Source: Pedobacter sp. SL55
GTDB taxonomy: Bacteria; Bacteroidota; Bacteroidia; Sphingobacteriales; Sphingobacteriaceae
Length of the DNA: 64,000 bases
Direction of reading: 5' to 3'
NCBI RefSeq assembly: GCF_026625705.1
Contig: NZ_CP113059.1
Coordinates: forward strand, 2,046,001 to 2,110,000
The translations under genes were made by a program, and so were the position numbers. This document shows positions 1 through 10,060 of the stretch, piece by piece. The notes below the pieces were generated by a model. The model did no database searches. It was not told the DNA's origin and was given only the letters and a program-made list of their open reading frames with translations. The number at the start of each line of letters is the position of its first letter. Position 1 is the first letter of the stretch.

Positions 1-3000
1 GTTTAGGGGCATTAGCCTGTAGCTTGTTCATGAATAAACTTACCTCGTCTAACAGCCTATCATTAGATTTGTTGCTCTTTAATACCATGGCTTGCGAGTA
101 GCGCATAATGTGGGCCATTTTATCCTTATCAAGCTCCATGGCGGTATTAATAATTACCGGAACTTCTTTGGTTTCGGGGTTTGATTTAATTTCGTCCAAC
201 AAATCGAAACCAGAAATGTCTGGAAGTTTCAAATCCAGAATGATACAGTCGAAAATGCTTTCCGTTAACATTTGCCTAGCCTCGGCACCAGTGTAAGCTT
301 GCGAAACTTTGGCTCCTTTTTTAATTAGTTGCTCGGTAAGTTCGTTGCTTTGCAAGATTTGGTCTTCAATAACTAAAACGTTATGGAAATCGTAAGTATA
401 CTGGTTAGAAAGCAACTCAAAAGCATGGTCTAATTTTTCTTTGTCTACAGGTTTTTTAAGGAAACCGATAGCGCCTTCTTTTTTGGCTTTACTCGCTTTT
501 TCATCGCCGGCAGACATCATGTGAATTGGAATGTGCTGCGTAGCCGGATTGGCTTTAAGCTGTTTTAAGATGCTCCAGCCATCCATTACCGGCAACATCA
601 CATCCAGTACAATGGCATCGGGCAGTTCGCTAATTGCCAGTTCTAAGCCATCGTCTCCGCTATGCGCTAAAATGGGCTCAAAACCTTTTTCTATGGCGTA
701 GGCTTTTAATATTTCTGCAAAATTCTCGTCGTCTTCTACAATAAGCAGTCTGTTACCCTCGCCGCTTTTAACTGGCGTAGGCGTGTTTTCTGGGGTAGTA
801 GCTTTTCTTTCTTGGTAGGTAACTACAGCTTCTTTTTCAATCTCTACGGCAGGCTTGCTGTCTTTTTTGCTGCCCAAACTTTGCGGAATAAACAACGTAA
901 AAGTACTCCCTACGCCAACCTCGCTAGTTAGTTGGATTTCGCCGCCAAGTAAATTAGCTAATTCTCTGCTTATAGATAAACCTAAGCCAGTACCACCATA
1001 TTTGCGACTGGTAGAACCGTCTTCTTGCTGAAAAGCTTCGAAAATAACCTGTAGCTTGTCTTTTGGTATGCCAATTCCGGTATCCGTAACCGAAAAATAA
1101 ATTGGGTCTAGTTCATCATCAATTAAAGATTTGTTCTGCTTAATTTGATCTTTTCTGGCCAAGCCAGCTTCAATGGTAATTGTTCCTTTTGCTTTAGTAA
1201 ATTTAAAAGCATTGGATAATAGGTTTTTGATGATCTGCTCTAAGCGAGTTTGGTCTGTGGCAATGGTTTCTGGTAGGTTGTTTGCCAAGTTAAATTCAAA
1301 ATTAATCTCTTTTTGATTGGCAACTTCGCTAAATAGTGCCTTGGTATGGCTTTGTATGGTGCTTAGTCTTACTTGCTCTATTACCAAATCTATGTTGCCA
1401 GATTCTATTTTAGAAAGGTCTAAGATATCGTTAATTAAAGCCAACAAATCTGAGCCTGCATTGTGAATTACGCCAGCATATTTAATTTGCTCTTCTGATA
1501 AATTGGCTTGTTTGTTTTCTTTTAAAATTCTGGCCAATATCAAGATACTGTTTAAAGGCGTACGCAACTCGTGGCTCATATTGGCCAAAAATTCAGATTT
1601 ATACTTGCTACTTAACTCTAGTTCTTCGGCCTTTAAGCCAATGGCTTCTTTGGCTTGGTTAATAGAGATATTTTTCTCTTCTAGCAGCTGTGCTTTTTCT
1701 TCCAGTTCAGAATTGGCCTGCTGTAGTTCTTCCTGTTGTACCCGCAGTTCTTCTTCAGATGCCTGTAGTTCTTCTGTTTTGTGCATCAGGTCTTCGTTAG
1801 TTACCCTCAGCTCTTCTTGCTGGCTGGTCAATTCTTCTGCTTGCTGCTGGGTTTTTTCTAGCAAAGCCTGTAGCTTAACTTTGGCAACCATGCTATTTGT
1901 GGCCACCCCAACATCATGTGCTACTACAGCCAAGAAATCTAAATGAACAGCTGTAGGTGCCGAAAGAAGTCCCATTTCTAAAACAGCAATGGTTTCGTCC
2001 TCAAATAAAACGGGCAAGCAAATGATATGGGTAGGTCTACTTTCTCCCAGTCCCGAAGTAATTTTTAAATAATTTTCGGGAACCGGATGAAGGATCTTTG
2101 TTTTTTTCTCTAATGCTACCTGCCCAATTAAGCCTTCGCCAAAGCGATATGCTTTGCCTTGCATCGAATTGTCAATGGCAAAACCTCCTCTTAGTTTTAA
2201 GGTTTTTTGACCTCTGTTTGCTAAATAAAAAGCACCCACCGGGTAGTTTAACAAATCGCAAATTGCCGTAATTACGTTTCTTGCGAGGTCGTCCATTTCA
2301 AACTCGCCCCTTATGGTTTCGTTTATTTTAGCCTCTCCACTTAAAATCCAGTTATGTTGCTCGTTTTTGGCCGATAAAGCTTCCAATTCTTTGTTGGCAA
2401 GCAGTATTTGTCTTTCGCTCTCTTTCTGCTGATCAAAAGTTTGGCGAATATATTTCAGCAGAAATAAGACTAACCCAAAAATGATGAGCGAAGTAATGAT
2501 GATGATGGAGATCGTTTGCGTGCCACGTGCGGTGCTAGTTTCTTGGCGCTGTTTTAATAAATGATATTCTACATCAATAAATTGATCGGTAAAGCCTAAA
2601 AATTTGATTTTATCTACCCTGCCTTTATCTGTTAAAAACTGTTGTTTAGCGGCAGCAAAATTTCCTACAATTCCCTTTGCTGCAATTTGTTTCATGTCAG
2701 AAACCTTTTCAACTGCATAAAATTTAATGCTGTCTAACCTTTTTAGCTGCTCCGGATTATCATTTACCAACTTAATCAACTCATCTACCATTGGTAAAAT
2801 TTTGTTGATGTTTTCATCGTAAGGTGCTCTGTAGCTATCTTTTTCGGTAAGTATAAAACCTCTTAAAGACGCCTCACTGTGGAGTAGCCTTATTTCTAAT
2901 CTTTCGGCTGTTTTTGCCACATTTTGCGTATGGTCAACCCAAGCGTAGCTTTCGTTTAACGATTTGATACTTAAATAAGATGCACCCGCAGAAATAAGTA

Positions 3001-3061
3001 CAAAAATTAAAGTAACAGCAAAGCCTGTAAGTAATTGTTGCTTAAAGGAAAGTTTGAGCAT
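1..3061 (-). CDS. Hybrid sensor histidine kinase (CHASE3-GAF-HisKA-HATPase-REC-REC), 3' end outside the window
   Basis: Membrane-bound hybrid histidine kinase, expected to sense an envelope or cytosolic signal, autophosphorylate and pass phosphate to its own receiver domains. The frame is open from an ATG at 3061 to the left edge (about 1,020 residues). Visible parts in order: TM helix (about residues 10-32); a periplasmic CHASE3-like four-helix region (about 35-180, motif LRGFILT); second TM (about 187-207); GAF-like domain (about 250-385); a Glu/Gln-rich coiled coil (about 390-465); HisKA with MSHELRTPLN and phospho-acceptor His497; HATPase_c with N box NLLSNAFKFT (about 610), DTGIGIP (about 659) and GGTGLGLSIS; first receiver with Asp820 (VLDVMLP, conserved Lys in LKKPVD); second receiver with Asp943 (ILDLKLP). 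A further receiver or HPt could lie beyond the edge. No adjacent partner gene is visible. Fold and role are sure; the signal is unknown. Confidence 0.93.
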   Translation of the reverse strand, partial: MLKLSFKQQLLTGFAVTLIFVLISAGASYLSIKSLNESYAWVDHTQNVAKTAERLEIRLLHSEASLRGFILTEKDSYRAPYDENINKILPMVDELIKLVNDNPEQLKRLDSIKFYAVEKVSDMKQIAAKGIVGNFAAAKQQFLTDKGRVDKIKFLGFTDQFIDVEYHLLKQRQETSTARGTQTISIIIITSLIIFGLVLFLLKYIRQTFDQQKESERQILLANKELEALSAKNEQHNWILSGEAKINETIRGEFEMDDLARNVITAICDLLNYPVGAFYLANRGQKTLKLRGGFAIDNSMQGKAYRFGEGLIGQVALEKKTKILHPVPENYLKITSGLGESRPTHIICLPVLFEDETIAVLEMGLLSAPTAVHLDFLAVVAHDVGVATNSMVAKVKLQALLEKTQQQAEELTSQQEELRVTNEDLMHKTEELQASEEELRVQQEELQQANSELEEKAQLLEEKNISINQAKEAIGLKAEELELSSKYKSEFLANMSHELRTPLNSILILARILKENKQANLSEEQIKYAGVIHNAGSDLLALINDILDLSKIESGNIDLVIEQVRLSTIQSHTKALFSEVANQKEINFEFNLANNLPETIATDQTRLEQIIKNLLSNAFKFTKAKGTITIEAGLARKDQIKQNKSLIDDELDPIYFSVTDTGIGIPKDKLQVIFEAFQQEDGSTSRKYGGTGLGLSISRELANLLGGEIQLTSEVGVGSTFTLFIPQSLGSKKDSKPAVEIEKEAVVTYQERKATTPENTPTPVKSGEGNRLLIVEDDENFAEILKAYAIEKGFEPILAHSGDDGLELAISELPDAIVLDVMLPVMDGWSILKQLKANPATQHIPIHMMSAGDEKASKAKKEGAIGFLKKPVDKEKLDHAFELLSNQYTYDFHNVLVIEDQILQSNELTEQLIKKGAKVSQAYTGAEARQMLTESIFDCIILDLKLPDISGFDLLDEIKSNPETKEVPVIINTAMELDKDKMAHIMRYSQAMVLKSNKSNDRLLDEVSLFMNKLQANAPK

Positions 3062-3204
3062 ATAAACTCTAAATTAATATGGAAAATTGCAGCTAAGATA
3101 ATCAATAAAGGAGTAAAATATAACATGATAATTGTATCTGTATTTTAAAGGGTTATAAAGTGGTTGTTTTTATTAACTTTATGCACTCAAAAGAATAAAA
3201 AATA

Positions 3205-3555
3205 ATGAAACTATACGGCATCCCAAATTGTAATACAGTTAAGAAAGCGCAAGATTGGCTAAAGAGCAACGAAAAGGAATTTGAATTTCATGATTTTAAG
3301 AAAAAGGGAATTACTGCCGAAAAGTTAACCGAATGGTTTAATACCTTTGGTTGGGAAAAAGTGATAAATAAGGCAGGTTTAACTTTTAAAAAATTGAGTA
3401 AAGAAGAACAAGCCGCTATTAACTCTGCCGATACTGCCCTTGCTTATTTAATAAACAACACTAGCGCAATAAAGCGGCCAGTTGCCGAGGTTAATGGTAA
3501 ACCTGTTTTGTTAGGTTTTAAAGAAGATGAATACCAAGTTTTATTAGCCAAATAA
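3205..3555 (+). CDS. ArsC/Spx family (YffB-like) thioredoxin-fold protein
   Basis: 116-residue cytoplasmic protein of the ArsC/Spx/YffB family. The N-terminus MKLYGIPNCNTVKKA has the single family cysteine (Cys9) in a C-x-T context, followed by HDFKKKGI, and the C-terminal half has the conserved Arg-Pro pair (IKRPV, Arg91) and the LLGF motif typical of the family. Length is normal. The family includes glutathione- or thioredoxin-dependent arsenate reductases and proteins of unknown reductase role; the CNT motif without a second cysteine resembles the YffB branch more than Spx, whose CxxC is absent. No ars genes lie nearby, so a role in arsenic resistance is not supported by context. It stands alone, divergent from the histidine kinase. 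Confidence 0.85.
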   Translation: MKLYGIPNCNTVKKAQDWLKSNEKEFEFHDFKKKGITAEKLTEWFNTFGWEKVINKAGLTFKKLSKEEQAAINSADTALAYLINNTSAIKRPVAEVNGKPVLLGFKEDEYQVLLAK

Positions 3556-3615
3556 TAGGCTTGTTAAATTTTGTTAAAAGGATAATATAGCGGCTAAAGT
3601 GCCTTACATTTGATT

Positions 3616-4335
3616 ATGTTGAAGAAACTATATTTATTGGGTTTTTTGCTGTTGCCTTTAGTTGTATGGGCACAGGACTCCTACATTACTGGAAATGTTT
3701 TTGATAATGAGCAACGAGGTTTGGCTTTGCAAGACGTTGCCGTTAGGAATTTAAGCACCAAAGCATTGGCGGTTACCGATAAAAATGGGCGGTTTGCATT
3801 AGTTGCTAAAAAAGGCGATGTAATTTCATTTGGCTTGTCTGGTTACCAAACAGATACGGTTTATCTAACCAATCTTTTTGCAAAAAACATTTATTTAAGG
3901 GCTGCAGTAAACACCTTAAATACTGTCAATGTAACTACAGCAAAGGTTTCGCCTTTGTTAGACACAAAAGATCCAGAAGCGGTGGCAGCAAAAAGGGTAG
4001 ATGCCTCTAAAAATAGAGGAGGTTTACGCCTAAACTTAGGCTATGGCAAATGGCGTAGGCAACAGGCTAAAGAGGCTGAGTTGGAAGAAGCTGCTGATAT
4101 TAATGAGGAAATTTCGAAAAACTTCAATAAAGCGGTTATTCAGAAACTAGTAAACTATAAAGAAAAAGATTTAGACGATTATATTGGGATGTACCGCCCA
4201 ACCGTAGCGCAAGTTAAAACAGAAACACCTTTTAATTATACCTATTATATTGCCACCACTTTTAACGAATGGAAAAAGCTGCCGGCAGAATCAAGAAAAA
4301 TGCCCGCTTTACCTAAGCTAAAAGGCAATCCTTAA
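3616..4335 (+). CDS. Secreted protein with CarboxypepD_reg-like domain
   Basis: About 239 residues. A TTG lies six bases upstream in frame, but the ATG at 3616 gives a clean signal peptide ([14 protein letters not shown]...VWAQ, cleavage near residue 20) and is preferred. Residues about 22-105 look like a carboxypeptidase regulatory-like beta-sandwich ([10 protein letters not shown] ... [10 protein letters not shown] ... TDKNGRFAL ... [13 protein letters not shown]), the N-terminal domain also found in TonB-dependent receptors and many Bacteroidota envelope proteins. The rest is charged and Lys/Glu-rich, without a recognised domain. It is only 73 nt upstream of the M1 peptidase start, so co-transcription is plausible. 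Function unknown; probably periplasmic or outer-membrane associated. Confidence 0.8.
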   Translation: MLKKLYLLGFLLLPLVVWAQDSYITGNVFDNEQRGLALQDVAVRNLSTKALAVTDKNGRFALVAKKGDVISFGLSGYQTDTVYLTNLFAKNIYLRAAVNTLNTVNVTTAKVSPLLDTKDPEAVAAKRVDASKNRGGLRLNLGYGKWRRQQAKEAELEEAADINEEISKNFNKAVIQKLVNYKEKDLDDYIGMYRPTVAQVKTETPFNYTYYIATTFNEWKKLPAESRKMPALPKLKGNP

Positions 4336-4355
4336 TTTTGGTAATATTAGTGTGC

Positions 4356-4363
4356 TATTTTTG
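4356..4363 (+). promoter_or_regulatory. Possible -7 box for the M1 peptidase gene
   Basis: TATTTTTG matches the Bacteroidota -7 consensus TAnnTTTG and sits 45 nt before the chosen ATG. A TTG lies upstream at 4338 but the 15-nt spacing is shorter than usual, so this is only a candidate. Confidence 0.3.
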
Positions 4364-4408
4364 AAAATTATTGCTTTTCAAATTACCTTAGCATTAAAAT
4401 CATCAAAC

Positions 4409-6379
4409 ATGCAAAAAACATTTTTTAAAACCTTAGCGGTTGTGCTAACCGTTTTATACGGGCAAATTGCTTTTGCCCAAGAAAAATTAACTGGTAAATA
4501 TGTGCCCGAAGAGGCTTTTAGCCCCTTGTTTTACACCCAAAACGGTAACGAATATCGTTCTGCCAGTGGTGCGCCAGGTCCAAAATATTGGCAAAATAGG
4601 GTAGATTATAACATTAGTGCAAATTTAGACGAAGCTACCAACAAAGTTAAGGCTACCATTACCATCACTTACAAAAACAACAGTCCAGAGAAATTACCAT
4701 ACTTATGGTTGCAATTAGATCAAAATTCTTTTAAGTCTACTTCTCGTGGCTTGGCTATTACACCAGCTAAAAGTAGGTACGGTGCGCAGGGCGAAAAATT
4801 TATGGGCGGTTACAACATTACCAACCTGTCTGTTTCGCAAAAAGCTAAGGCGGTAAAATTTACATCGTTGGTAGAAGATACCCGTATGCAAATCCGTTTA
4901 GACCAGCCTATGGCAGCCAATGGCGATGTGGTAGTTATTAAGATGGATTATGTTTACGAAATTCCGGTACTAGGATCAGACAGAACAGGGCACTTGACAA
5001 CCAAAAACGGCGAAATTTTTGCAGTGGCACAGTGGTTTCCACGCATGAGTGTTTACGATGATGTTTTAGGATGGAATACTTTGCCTTATTGGGGCGCTGG
5101 CGAGTTCTACTGTGAGTATGGCGATATTACCTTTGATGTTACCGTACCCGGAAATCACATTGTAATGGGGTCTGGAGAATTATTGAACCCGCAAGAAGTG
5201 TTTACCGCAGAACAACTGAAACGTTGGAACGAAGCAAAAAGCAGCGACAAAACGGTACACATCAGATCAGAGGCTGAAGTAACTGATCCAAAATCTCGCC
5301 CTGCAAAAGATAAATTAACTTGGAAGTTTAAAATGACCAACACCCGTGATGCGGCTTGGTCTTCATCAAAAGCATTTGTATTAGATGCTGCACGTATCAA
5401 TTTGCCGAGCGGAAAAAAATCTTTAGCTGTTTCTGCCCATCCGGTAGAGAGTAATGGCGTAGATGGCTATGGAAGAGCGGTAGAGTATGTAAAAGCTTCT
5501 ATAGAGCACTACTCTAAAATGTGGTACGAATATCCTTACCCAATGGCCGTAAATGTGGCTACTAATATTGGTGGTATGGAATATCCTGGTATTGTATTTT
5601 GTGGTTGGCAAGCTAAAAAAGGCGATGCGTGGGGCGTAATAGACCACGAGTTTGGCCACATTTGGTTCCCAATGATTGTGGGCTCTAACGAACGCAAGTT
5701 CGGTTGGATGGACGAAGGCTTCAATACCTTCATCAACGATTTATCGAGCACCGAATTTAACAACGGCGAGTACAAGCCACGTCCAATGAACATGAATGCC
5801 ATAGGTAAAGCGGTAATTGGTAATCCGAAATATGAAAACATCATGTTAATGCCTGATGGAATGGCCGAGGCAAACATTGGGATTAACTTATACTATAAAC
5901 CAAGTTGGGGGCTACACATTTTAAGAGACCAAATTTTAGGCAAAGATCGTTTTGATTTTGCATTTAGACAGTATATCAACAACTGGGCTTACAAGCATCC
6001 AACACCTTGGGATTTTTTCCGTACCATGGAAAATGCAGCTGGAGAAGATTTAAGCTGGTTCTGGAAAAGTTGGTTCTTAAACAACTGGAAAATGGACCAA
6101 GGTATTGCCGATGTAAAAGCAGTTAAAAACAATGGTACTATTTCGGCTTACACCATTAAGGTAGATAATTTAGATAAAATGCCAATGCCAATCATCTTGG
6201 GCATCAAAACAAAAAGCGGTAAAACAGAAATCGTAAAAATAGCTGCAGATGTTTGGATGAAAAATACCAGTTGGTTGGTTAATTACCCAACAACAGAAGA
6301 AGTGGTAGAAGTGGTGTTAGATCCGCAGCAAGTATTGCCAGATAGCAATACAGAGAACAATAAATGGACTGCTAATTAG
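4409..6379 (+). CDS. M1 family zinc metallopeptidase, secreted
   Basis: 656 residues from the ATG at 4409; a longer GTG-started frame exists, but the ATG gives a good signal peptide ([19 protein letters not shown]...AFAQ). M1 aminopeptidase-like: an N-terminal beta domain, a GGMEYPG segment (about 389) in place of the family GAMEN exopeptidase motif, and the zinc site H413-E-F-G-H417 with the third ligand E436 in WMDEGFN, at exactly the HEXXH-X18-E spacing of the family. The gene is complete and followed by a strong terminator. Expected to cleave N-terminal residues of peptides in the periplasm or at the surface. Bacteroidota M1 homologues with this GGMEYPG variant are common; the substrate is not known. 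Confidence 0.92.
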   Translation: MQKTFFKTLAVVLTVLYGQIAFAQEKLTGKYVPEEAFSPLFYTQNGNEYRSASGAPGPKYWQNRVDYNISANLDEATNKVKATITITYKNNSPEKLPYLWLQLDQNSFKSTSRGLAITPAKSRYGAQGEKFMGGYNITNLSVSQKAKAVKFTSLVEDTRMQIRLDQPMAANGDVVVIKMDYVYEIPVLGSDRTGHLTTKNGEIFAVAQWFPRMSVYDDVLGWNTLPYWGAGEFYCEYGDITFDVTVPGNHIVMGSGELLNPQEVFTAEQLKRWNEAKSSDKTVHIRSEAEVTDPKSRPAKDKLTWKFKMTNTRDAAWSSSKAFVLDAARINLPSGKKSLAVSAHPVESNGVDGYGRAVEYVKASIEHYSKMWYEYPYPMAVNVATNIGGMEYPGIVFCGWQAKKGDAWGVIDHEFGHIWFPMIVGSNERKFGWMDEGFNTFINDLSSTEFNNGEYKPRPMNMNAIGKAVIGNPKYENIMLMPDGMAEANIGINLYYKPSWGLHILRDQILGKDRFDFAFRQYINNWAYKHPTPWDFFRTMENAAGEDLSWFWKSWFLNNWKMDQGIADVKAVKNNGTISAYTIKVDNLDKMPMPIILGIKTKSGKTEIVKIAADVWMKNTSWLVNYPTTEEVVEVVLDPQQVLPDSNTENNKWTAN

Positions 6380-6397
6380 TTAGCCCCATAAAGAGTA

Positions 6398-6431
6398 AAT
6401 CCCGTAAGGTTAAACTTTACGGGATTTTTTT
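6398..6431 (+). terminator. Rho-independent terminator after M1 peptidase
   Basis: An 11-bp class inverted repeat (AAATCCCGTAA / TTTACGGGATTT) with a short loop is followed directly by a run of T, 20 nt after the peptidase stop codon. Confidence 0.85.
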
Positions 6432-6706
6432 TGAAGAGCACTTGCAGTTCAACGATTTTAATTCGGTCCTACTTTCCGCTTTATTTGCCCATTACATGGG
6501 CTGCATGCTCGCTCCAATTAGGTCTAGTTAACTTTGGGCAGTGCAACAATACCGAAACGGCGCCTAGTTTTTGCAATTTCAAGTTGCTAAAGTTTAGGTT
6601 TTGCTGTGAAAAATGGTTTCGAATAAAGCCTAATTTCACTTAACTAGGCCATAGCGCTCGGCAATTGGTAGCTTTAGTGCAGTAGTTTCGTTGGTTTTTC
6701 TTTAGG
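6432..6706. other. Intergenic stretch without a supported gene
   Basis: About 275 nt between the peptidase terminator and the convergent TspO-like gene. A 70-codon open frame on the plus strand has no recognisable product, ribosome site or promoter. Nothing else is seen. Confidence 0.5.
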
Positions 6707-7468
6707 TTAAATTAACGCTTTCCTGAAGTTGGCAAAAATAGCAAGTAGAATGGCCGCAGACACAGCGTAGCAGCTGTAAATTATAGTTTTTGTATCGGCA
6801 GACTGGTTATCGGCAATGGCAATTAATGCCCAAATGCCTACCATGCCGTAAGCAATCATGTTACGCTTTGCAACCATGTAAATGTTAATTAGTCCGGCAA
6901 TTACGATCATCGCTACAGTCCAAGTAGTAGCGTTAATACCGAAACCATCCCATTGAATTTTTGTTAAAAACGCAGCCATATTTGCAATAATCGCTACCGA
7001 AATCCAACCAACATACATCGTAAAAGGAAGGCCAATAAAAATATAGTCTAATTTAATCTGTTTCGTTAAGCGGATATTCAAGTTTAACACGATGCGAAGT
7101 AATGAAACTAAAATAACTGTCATTAAAACTACACTTAGTAAAGTGTAGTTATACAACCAAGCCAGTACCCAAAAAGAGTTGGCCAAGCAGGAAACTAAAA
7201 ACCACCATCCAATTTTAGCTAACGCAGGGTGCGTTTCTTGCTTGTTAAACAAATTTTTGCCCGTGTATATCGTAAATGCAAGTAAACCCACGTAAATTAG
7301 CCCCCAAATAGAGAACGCATAGCCAGCGGGCGTAAAAAGATTGAAATACCGATCAGAAACAGTTTTCATGGTATTGCCATTAAAGGCGCCAGTGTTGGAA
7401 AGGTAATTTATAAAAATAGTGCTTACTAGGGCAATACCGTTAACAATTGCTAGTGTTTTTTTCATCAT
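6707..7468 (-). CDS. TspO/MBR-like multi-spanning membrane protein
   Basis: About 253 residues from the ATG at 7468 (MMKKTLAIVNG); an in-frame ATG at 7495 would only add a charged leader. The protein is nearly all hydrophobic, with about seven predicted membrane helices, and has an aromatic FSIWGLIYVGLLAF segment resembling the tryptophan-rich sensory protein (TspO/MBR) family. It is longer than classical five-helix TspO (about 160 residues), fitting the larger TspO-related group. It starts 42 nt downstream of the TonB receptor gene on the same strand, so the two probably share a transcript. Ligand and role are unknown. Some other small membrane family is possible. Confidence 0.6.
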   Translation of the reverse strand: MMKKTLAIVNGIALVSTIFINYLSNTGAFNGNTMKTVSDRYFNLFTPAGYAFSIWGLIYVGLLAFTIYTGKNLFNKQETHPALAKIGWWFLVSCLANSFWVLAWLYNYTLLSVVLMTVILVSLLRIVLNLNIRLTKQIKLDYIFIGLPFTMYVGWISVAIIANMAAFLTKIQWDGFGINATTWTVAMIVIAGLINIYMVAKRNMIAYGMVGIWALIAIADNQSADTKTIIYSCYAVSAAILLAIFANFRKALI

Positions 7469-7510
7469 TTTTAAGTTGATATCATTGATCACCATTAGGT
7501 CTAAAATTTG

Positions 7511-9945
7511 TTAGAATTCGAAAATTGCCCCCAACGAAGGGATTAAGTTTCCAGAGCTTGTATTCAGGATAAAAGGAACTGCATTTGCGCCATCGGCTTT
7601 AATTGGCTGGCCGTCGGTAGTTAAGAAGTTGCCATTGTCTGCCGTACGTTGAAAAGTATATTTAGGCAAGTCATCATTTTTAGATTTTAGCACGTTTTGT
7701 ATATCCACGTACAAATTAATGGCTGTTCGCCTAAAGTTAATGCGTTTATCTACCCTAAAATCTAGCTGACTAAAAGCCCCCAAACGTTGCGAATTTAGCT
7801 GACTAAAATTGGCTACGCCAGTGCCCAGACTAAGGTAATTAAGTTGAGAAGCCACCAAATCAAACGGAGTGTAAGGCGTACCGCCCGCGTAACGGTATTT
7901 TAACCCAAAATCCCAGTTGGTTTTTAACTTGTAGCCCAACGTTAGCGATAAAAGGTGCCTATTGTCCCATGATGATGATACCAAACGACCATCAGCACCA
8001 GAAAATTTGCTTACTACATACGAATAACTCGCCACGTAGAACAATTGCTTCATTAATTTTTGTTGTGCAAATACTTCAATACCGTAGGTGCGCCCATCGC
8101 CAATGCTCGATAGTGGTTCACTGCCAAATGATGTGTATTCTGCGCCTTGGTTGGCTAACGAAATTCCGTTATTGTTAGAAACGGGGTAATTGCTGTAACG
8201 TTTATAAAAAGTTTCTAACGTAAACCTAAGATCGCTCTTTGGCAAAAACTGCGTACCTAATACATAATGTGTAGACTGGATATAGTCTAAATTTTTATTG
8301 CTAGCTGTACCGCTCGCATCTAGGTAACCGAGGGTAGTGTAAGGTGGTATTTTAAAATAACTTCCAATTGAAGCATTGATATCCCATTTTGGATTTAAAT
8401 GGTAGCTTAAAGATAACCTGGGCGACAAGGTGCTGAGTGGATTGTTACCACCGTTGGTAAACGAGTTCATGTCGGTTCTAATGCCGCCAGAAATCAATAA
8501 ACGTTCGTTAAACAAGTTTTTCGATGCCTGAAAAAAAGCGCCATATTTCAAGAAATCTATGTTGTTGTTAAATATAATGGTACGCTCTGGGCTAATTAAA
8601 TTGCCGCCGCCATCGTAAACGGCATTGGCTAATTTATTGAACAAATCAGCATTGTAGCCCACTAGCTGTGCCATTACACCAGCACCAATTTTCCAACCAT
8701 TCACAAACTTGTTGTAGTCAAACCTAAATTTATTTTCTGCTTCCTGCGATTCTACCTTTAGTACGCGTTTAGATTCATCCATTACCTGGTCTTCAAACTT
8801 ATCTAAGCTATTGTCAAACATATTTCTGCTTAGCGTAAAGTTTAAAAATCCATCTTCTATTTTGTGGTTGATATTGAGACCGAAGGTGTAGTTCCATTGG
8901 TTAATGTAAGGTGTAGAGCGTAGTACGTAAGTATTTTCTAGTGTCGATTTTTTGGTTGGCGCAAAACGAAAGCGATCTATTGCGCCTAAGCCAATTGCGG
9001 TAAGCTTGGTTTTTTCATTGAATTTGTGGCTAACCTTGAATTGAAAATCATCAAAATCTGGGCGAATGGGTAGGTCAATCAGCTTAAATAAAAAACTGAG
9101 ATAAGACTTGCGGGCAGAGGCCAAAAAAGTGGTGTTTCTAGATAGCGGACCTTCTAAAGTTAGCGCTGTTTCTGTAAAACTTACCCGGGCATTTCCAGAC
9201 AAACGTTCCGAATTGCCATCTCGCTGTTTAATTACAAATGTAGAGGCCAGTGGGTTATCATAGCGTGCATCAAAAGCAGAAGAGCTTAACTTTAAACTTT
9301 CAATAAAATAAACATTTAAAATGCCTTGGGCTCCGCCCGAACTGCCTTGAGTTTGGAAGTGGTTGAGCACAGGGATTTCAATGCCATCCAGATAGTAGAC
9401 ATTTTCGTTAGGCGCACCACCTCTAATAATGATGTCGTTTCGTTCGCCGGTACCGTTGCTAATGCCTACCCCGGGCAAAGTTTGCACTACTTTAGATACG
9501 TCAAAGTTGCCCCCGGATTAGCCTTGATTTCTTCGGTAGTAAGTTGCTGTACGGATAGCGGTGTTACCAAATCGGCTGCTGCCGCAGATTTTTGACGGCT
9601 GAATTTAATATTTACTTCTTGTAGGTTTTTTGACTCTGGCTGTAGCTCGAAGTTAACGATCTGTGGCGTGCCACTACCTAGCACAATGTTGTATTTAATT
9701 TGACTGGTAAAGCCAATGCTGCTTACAGACACCCTATAAGTACCTACTGGCACCTGCAGTTTGTAATTGCCAGCACTGTCGGTAACAGCTTTTAAATTAA
9801 TTTCGTTCACTAGAATTGTTGCGCCAGCAATACCAAAACTAGTGTTTGCATTCTGAACGTTGCCAGTAATTAGGCCGTTAGTTTGGGCTTTTACCAGTTG
9901 GCTAAAACTCAATAGTACAAAAACGATAATCTTTTTAGTAGTCAA
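7511..9945 (-). pseudogene. TonB-dependent receptor with carboxypeptidase-like N-terminal domain, single-base frameshift
   Basis: Outer-membrane TonB-dependent receptor split over two frames. The first part (9945 to 9487, TTG start, signal peptide MTTKKIIVFVLLSFSQLVKAQ) has a CarboxypepD_reg-like domain and the start of the plug (PLSVQQLTTEEIKANPG). The second (9487 to 7511) resumes with VVQTLPGVGIS, IIRGGAPNENVYYLDGIEIP and a full beta-barrel ending in the aromatic SLGAIFEF. Adding one base to the run of five C at 9510-9514 (five G on the coding strand) restores KANPGGNFDVSKVVQ, a standard plug motif, and a protein of about 811 residues. The two parts abut exactly, so the lesion is recent, phase-variable or a sequencing error. 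No SusD partner follows, so substrate is unknown. Confidence 0.88.
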
Positions 9946-9969
9946 CTTAAATGGAATAAAAGTGAATTA

Positions 9970-9977
9970 CAAATATA
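9970..9977 (-). promoter_or_regulatory. Putative -7 promoter box for the TonB receptor gene
   Basis: On the minus strand TATATTTG is a perfect match to the Bacteroidota TAnnTTTG -7 element, about 25 nt before the TTG start at 9945. A TTG lies 15 nt upstream, closer than the usual -33 spacing. Confidence 0.4.
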
Positions 9978-9999
9978 GGAAAGCATTTGGGCCAACGCT

Positions 10000-10034
10000 A
10001 AAAAGCCGGAGCAGGATTAAGCCCCAACTCCGGC
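10000..10034 (-). terminator. Terminator of the fasciclin lipoprotein gene
   Basis: Reading the minus strand, GCCGGAG and CTCCGGC form a GC-rich stem followed by five T, starting 26 nt after the fasciclin stop codon. Confidence 0.8.
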
Positions 10035-10060
10035 AAATATCAGCCTTAAATATTTTTTAG

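Noticed and set aside
1503-1946. 147-codon plus-strand frame opposite the histidine kinase
   Set aside because: Serine-rich antisense shadow of the coiled coil and HisKA; the minus frame has clear kinase motifs.
6431-6643. 70-codon frame in the gap after the M1 peptidase
   Set aside because: Begins inside the terminator T tract, has unusual cysteine-rich content and no similarity to known proteins.
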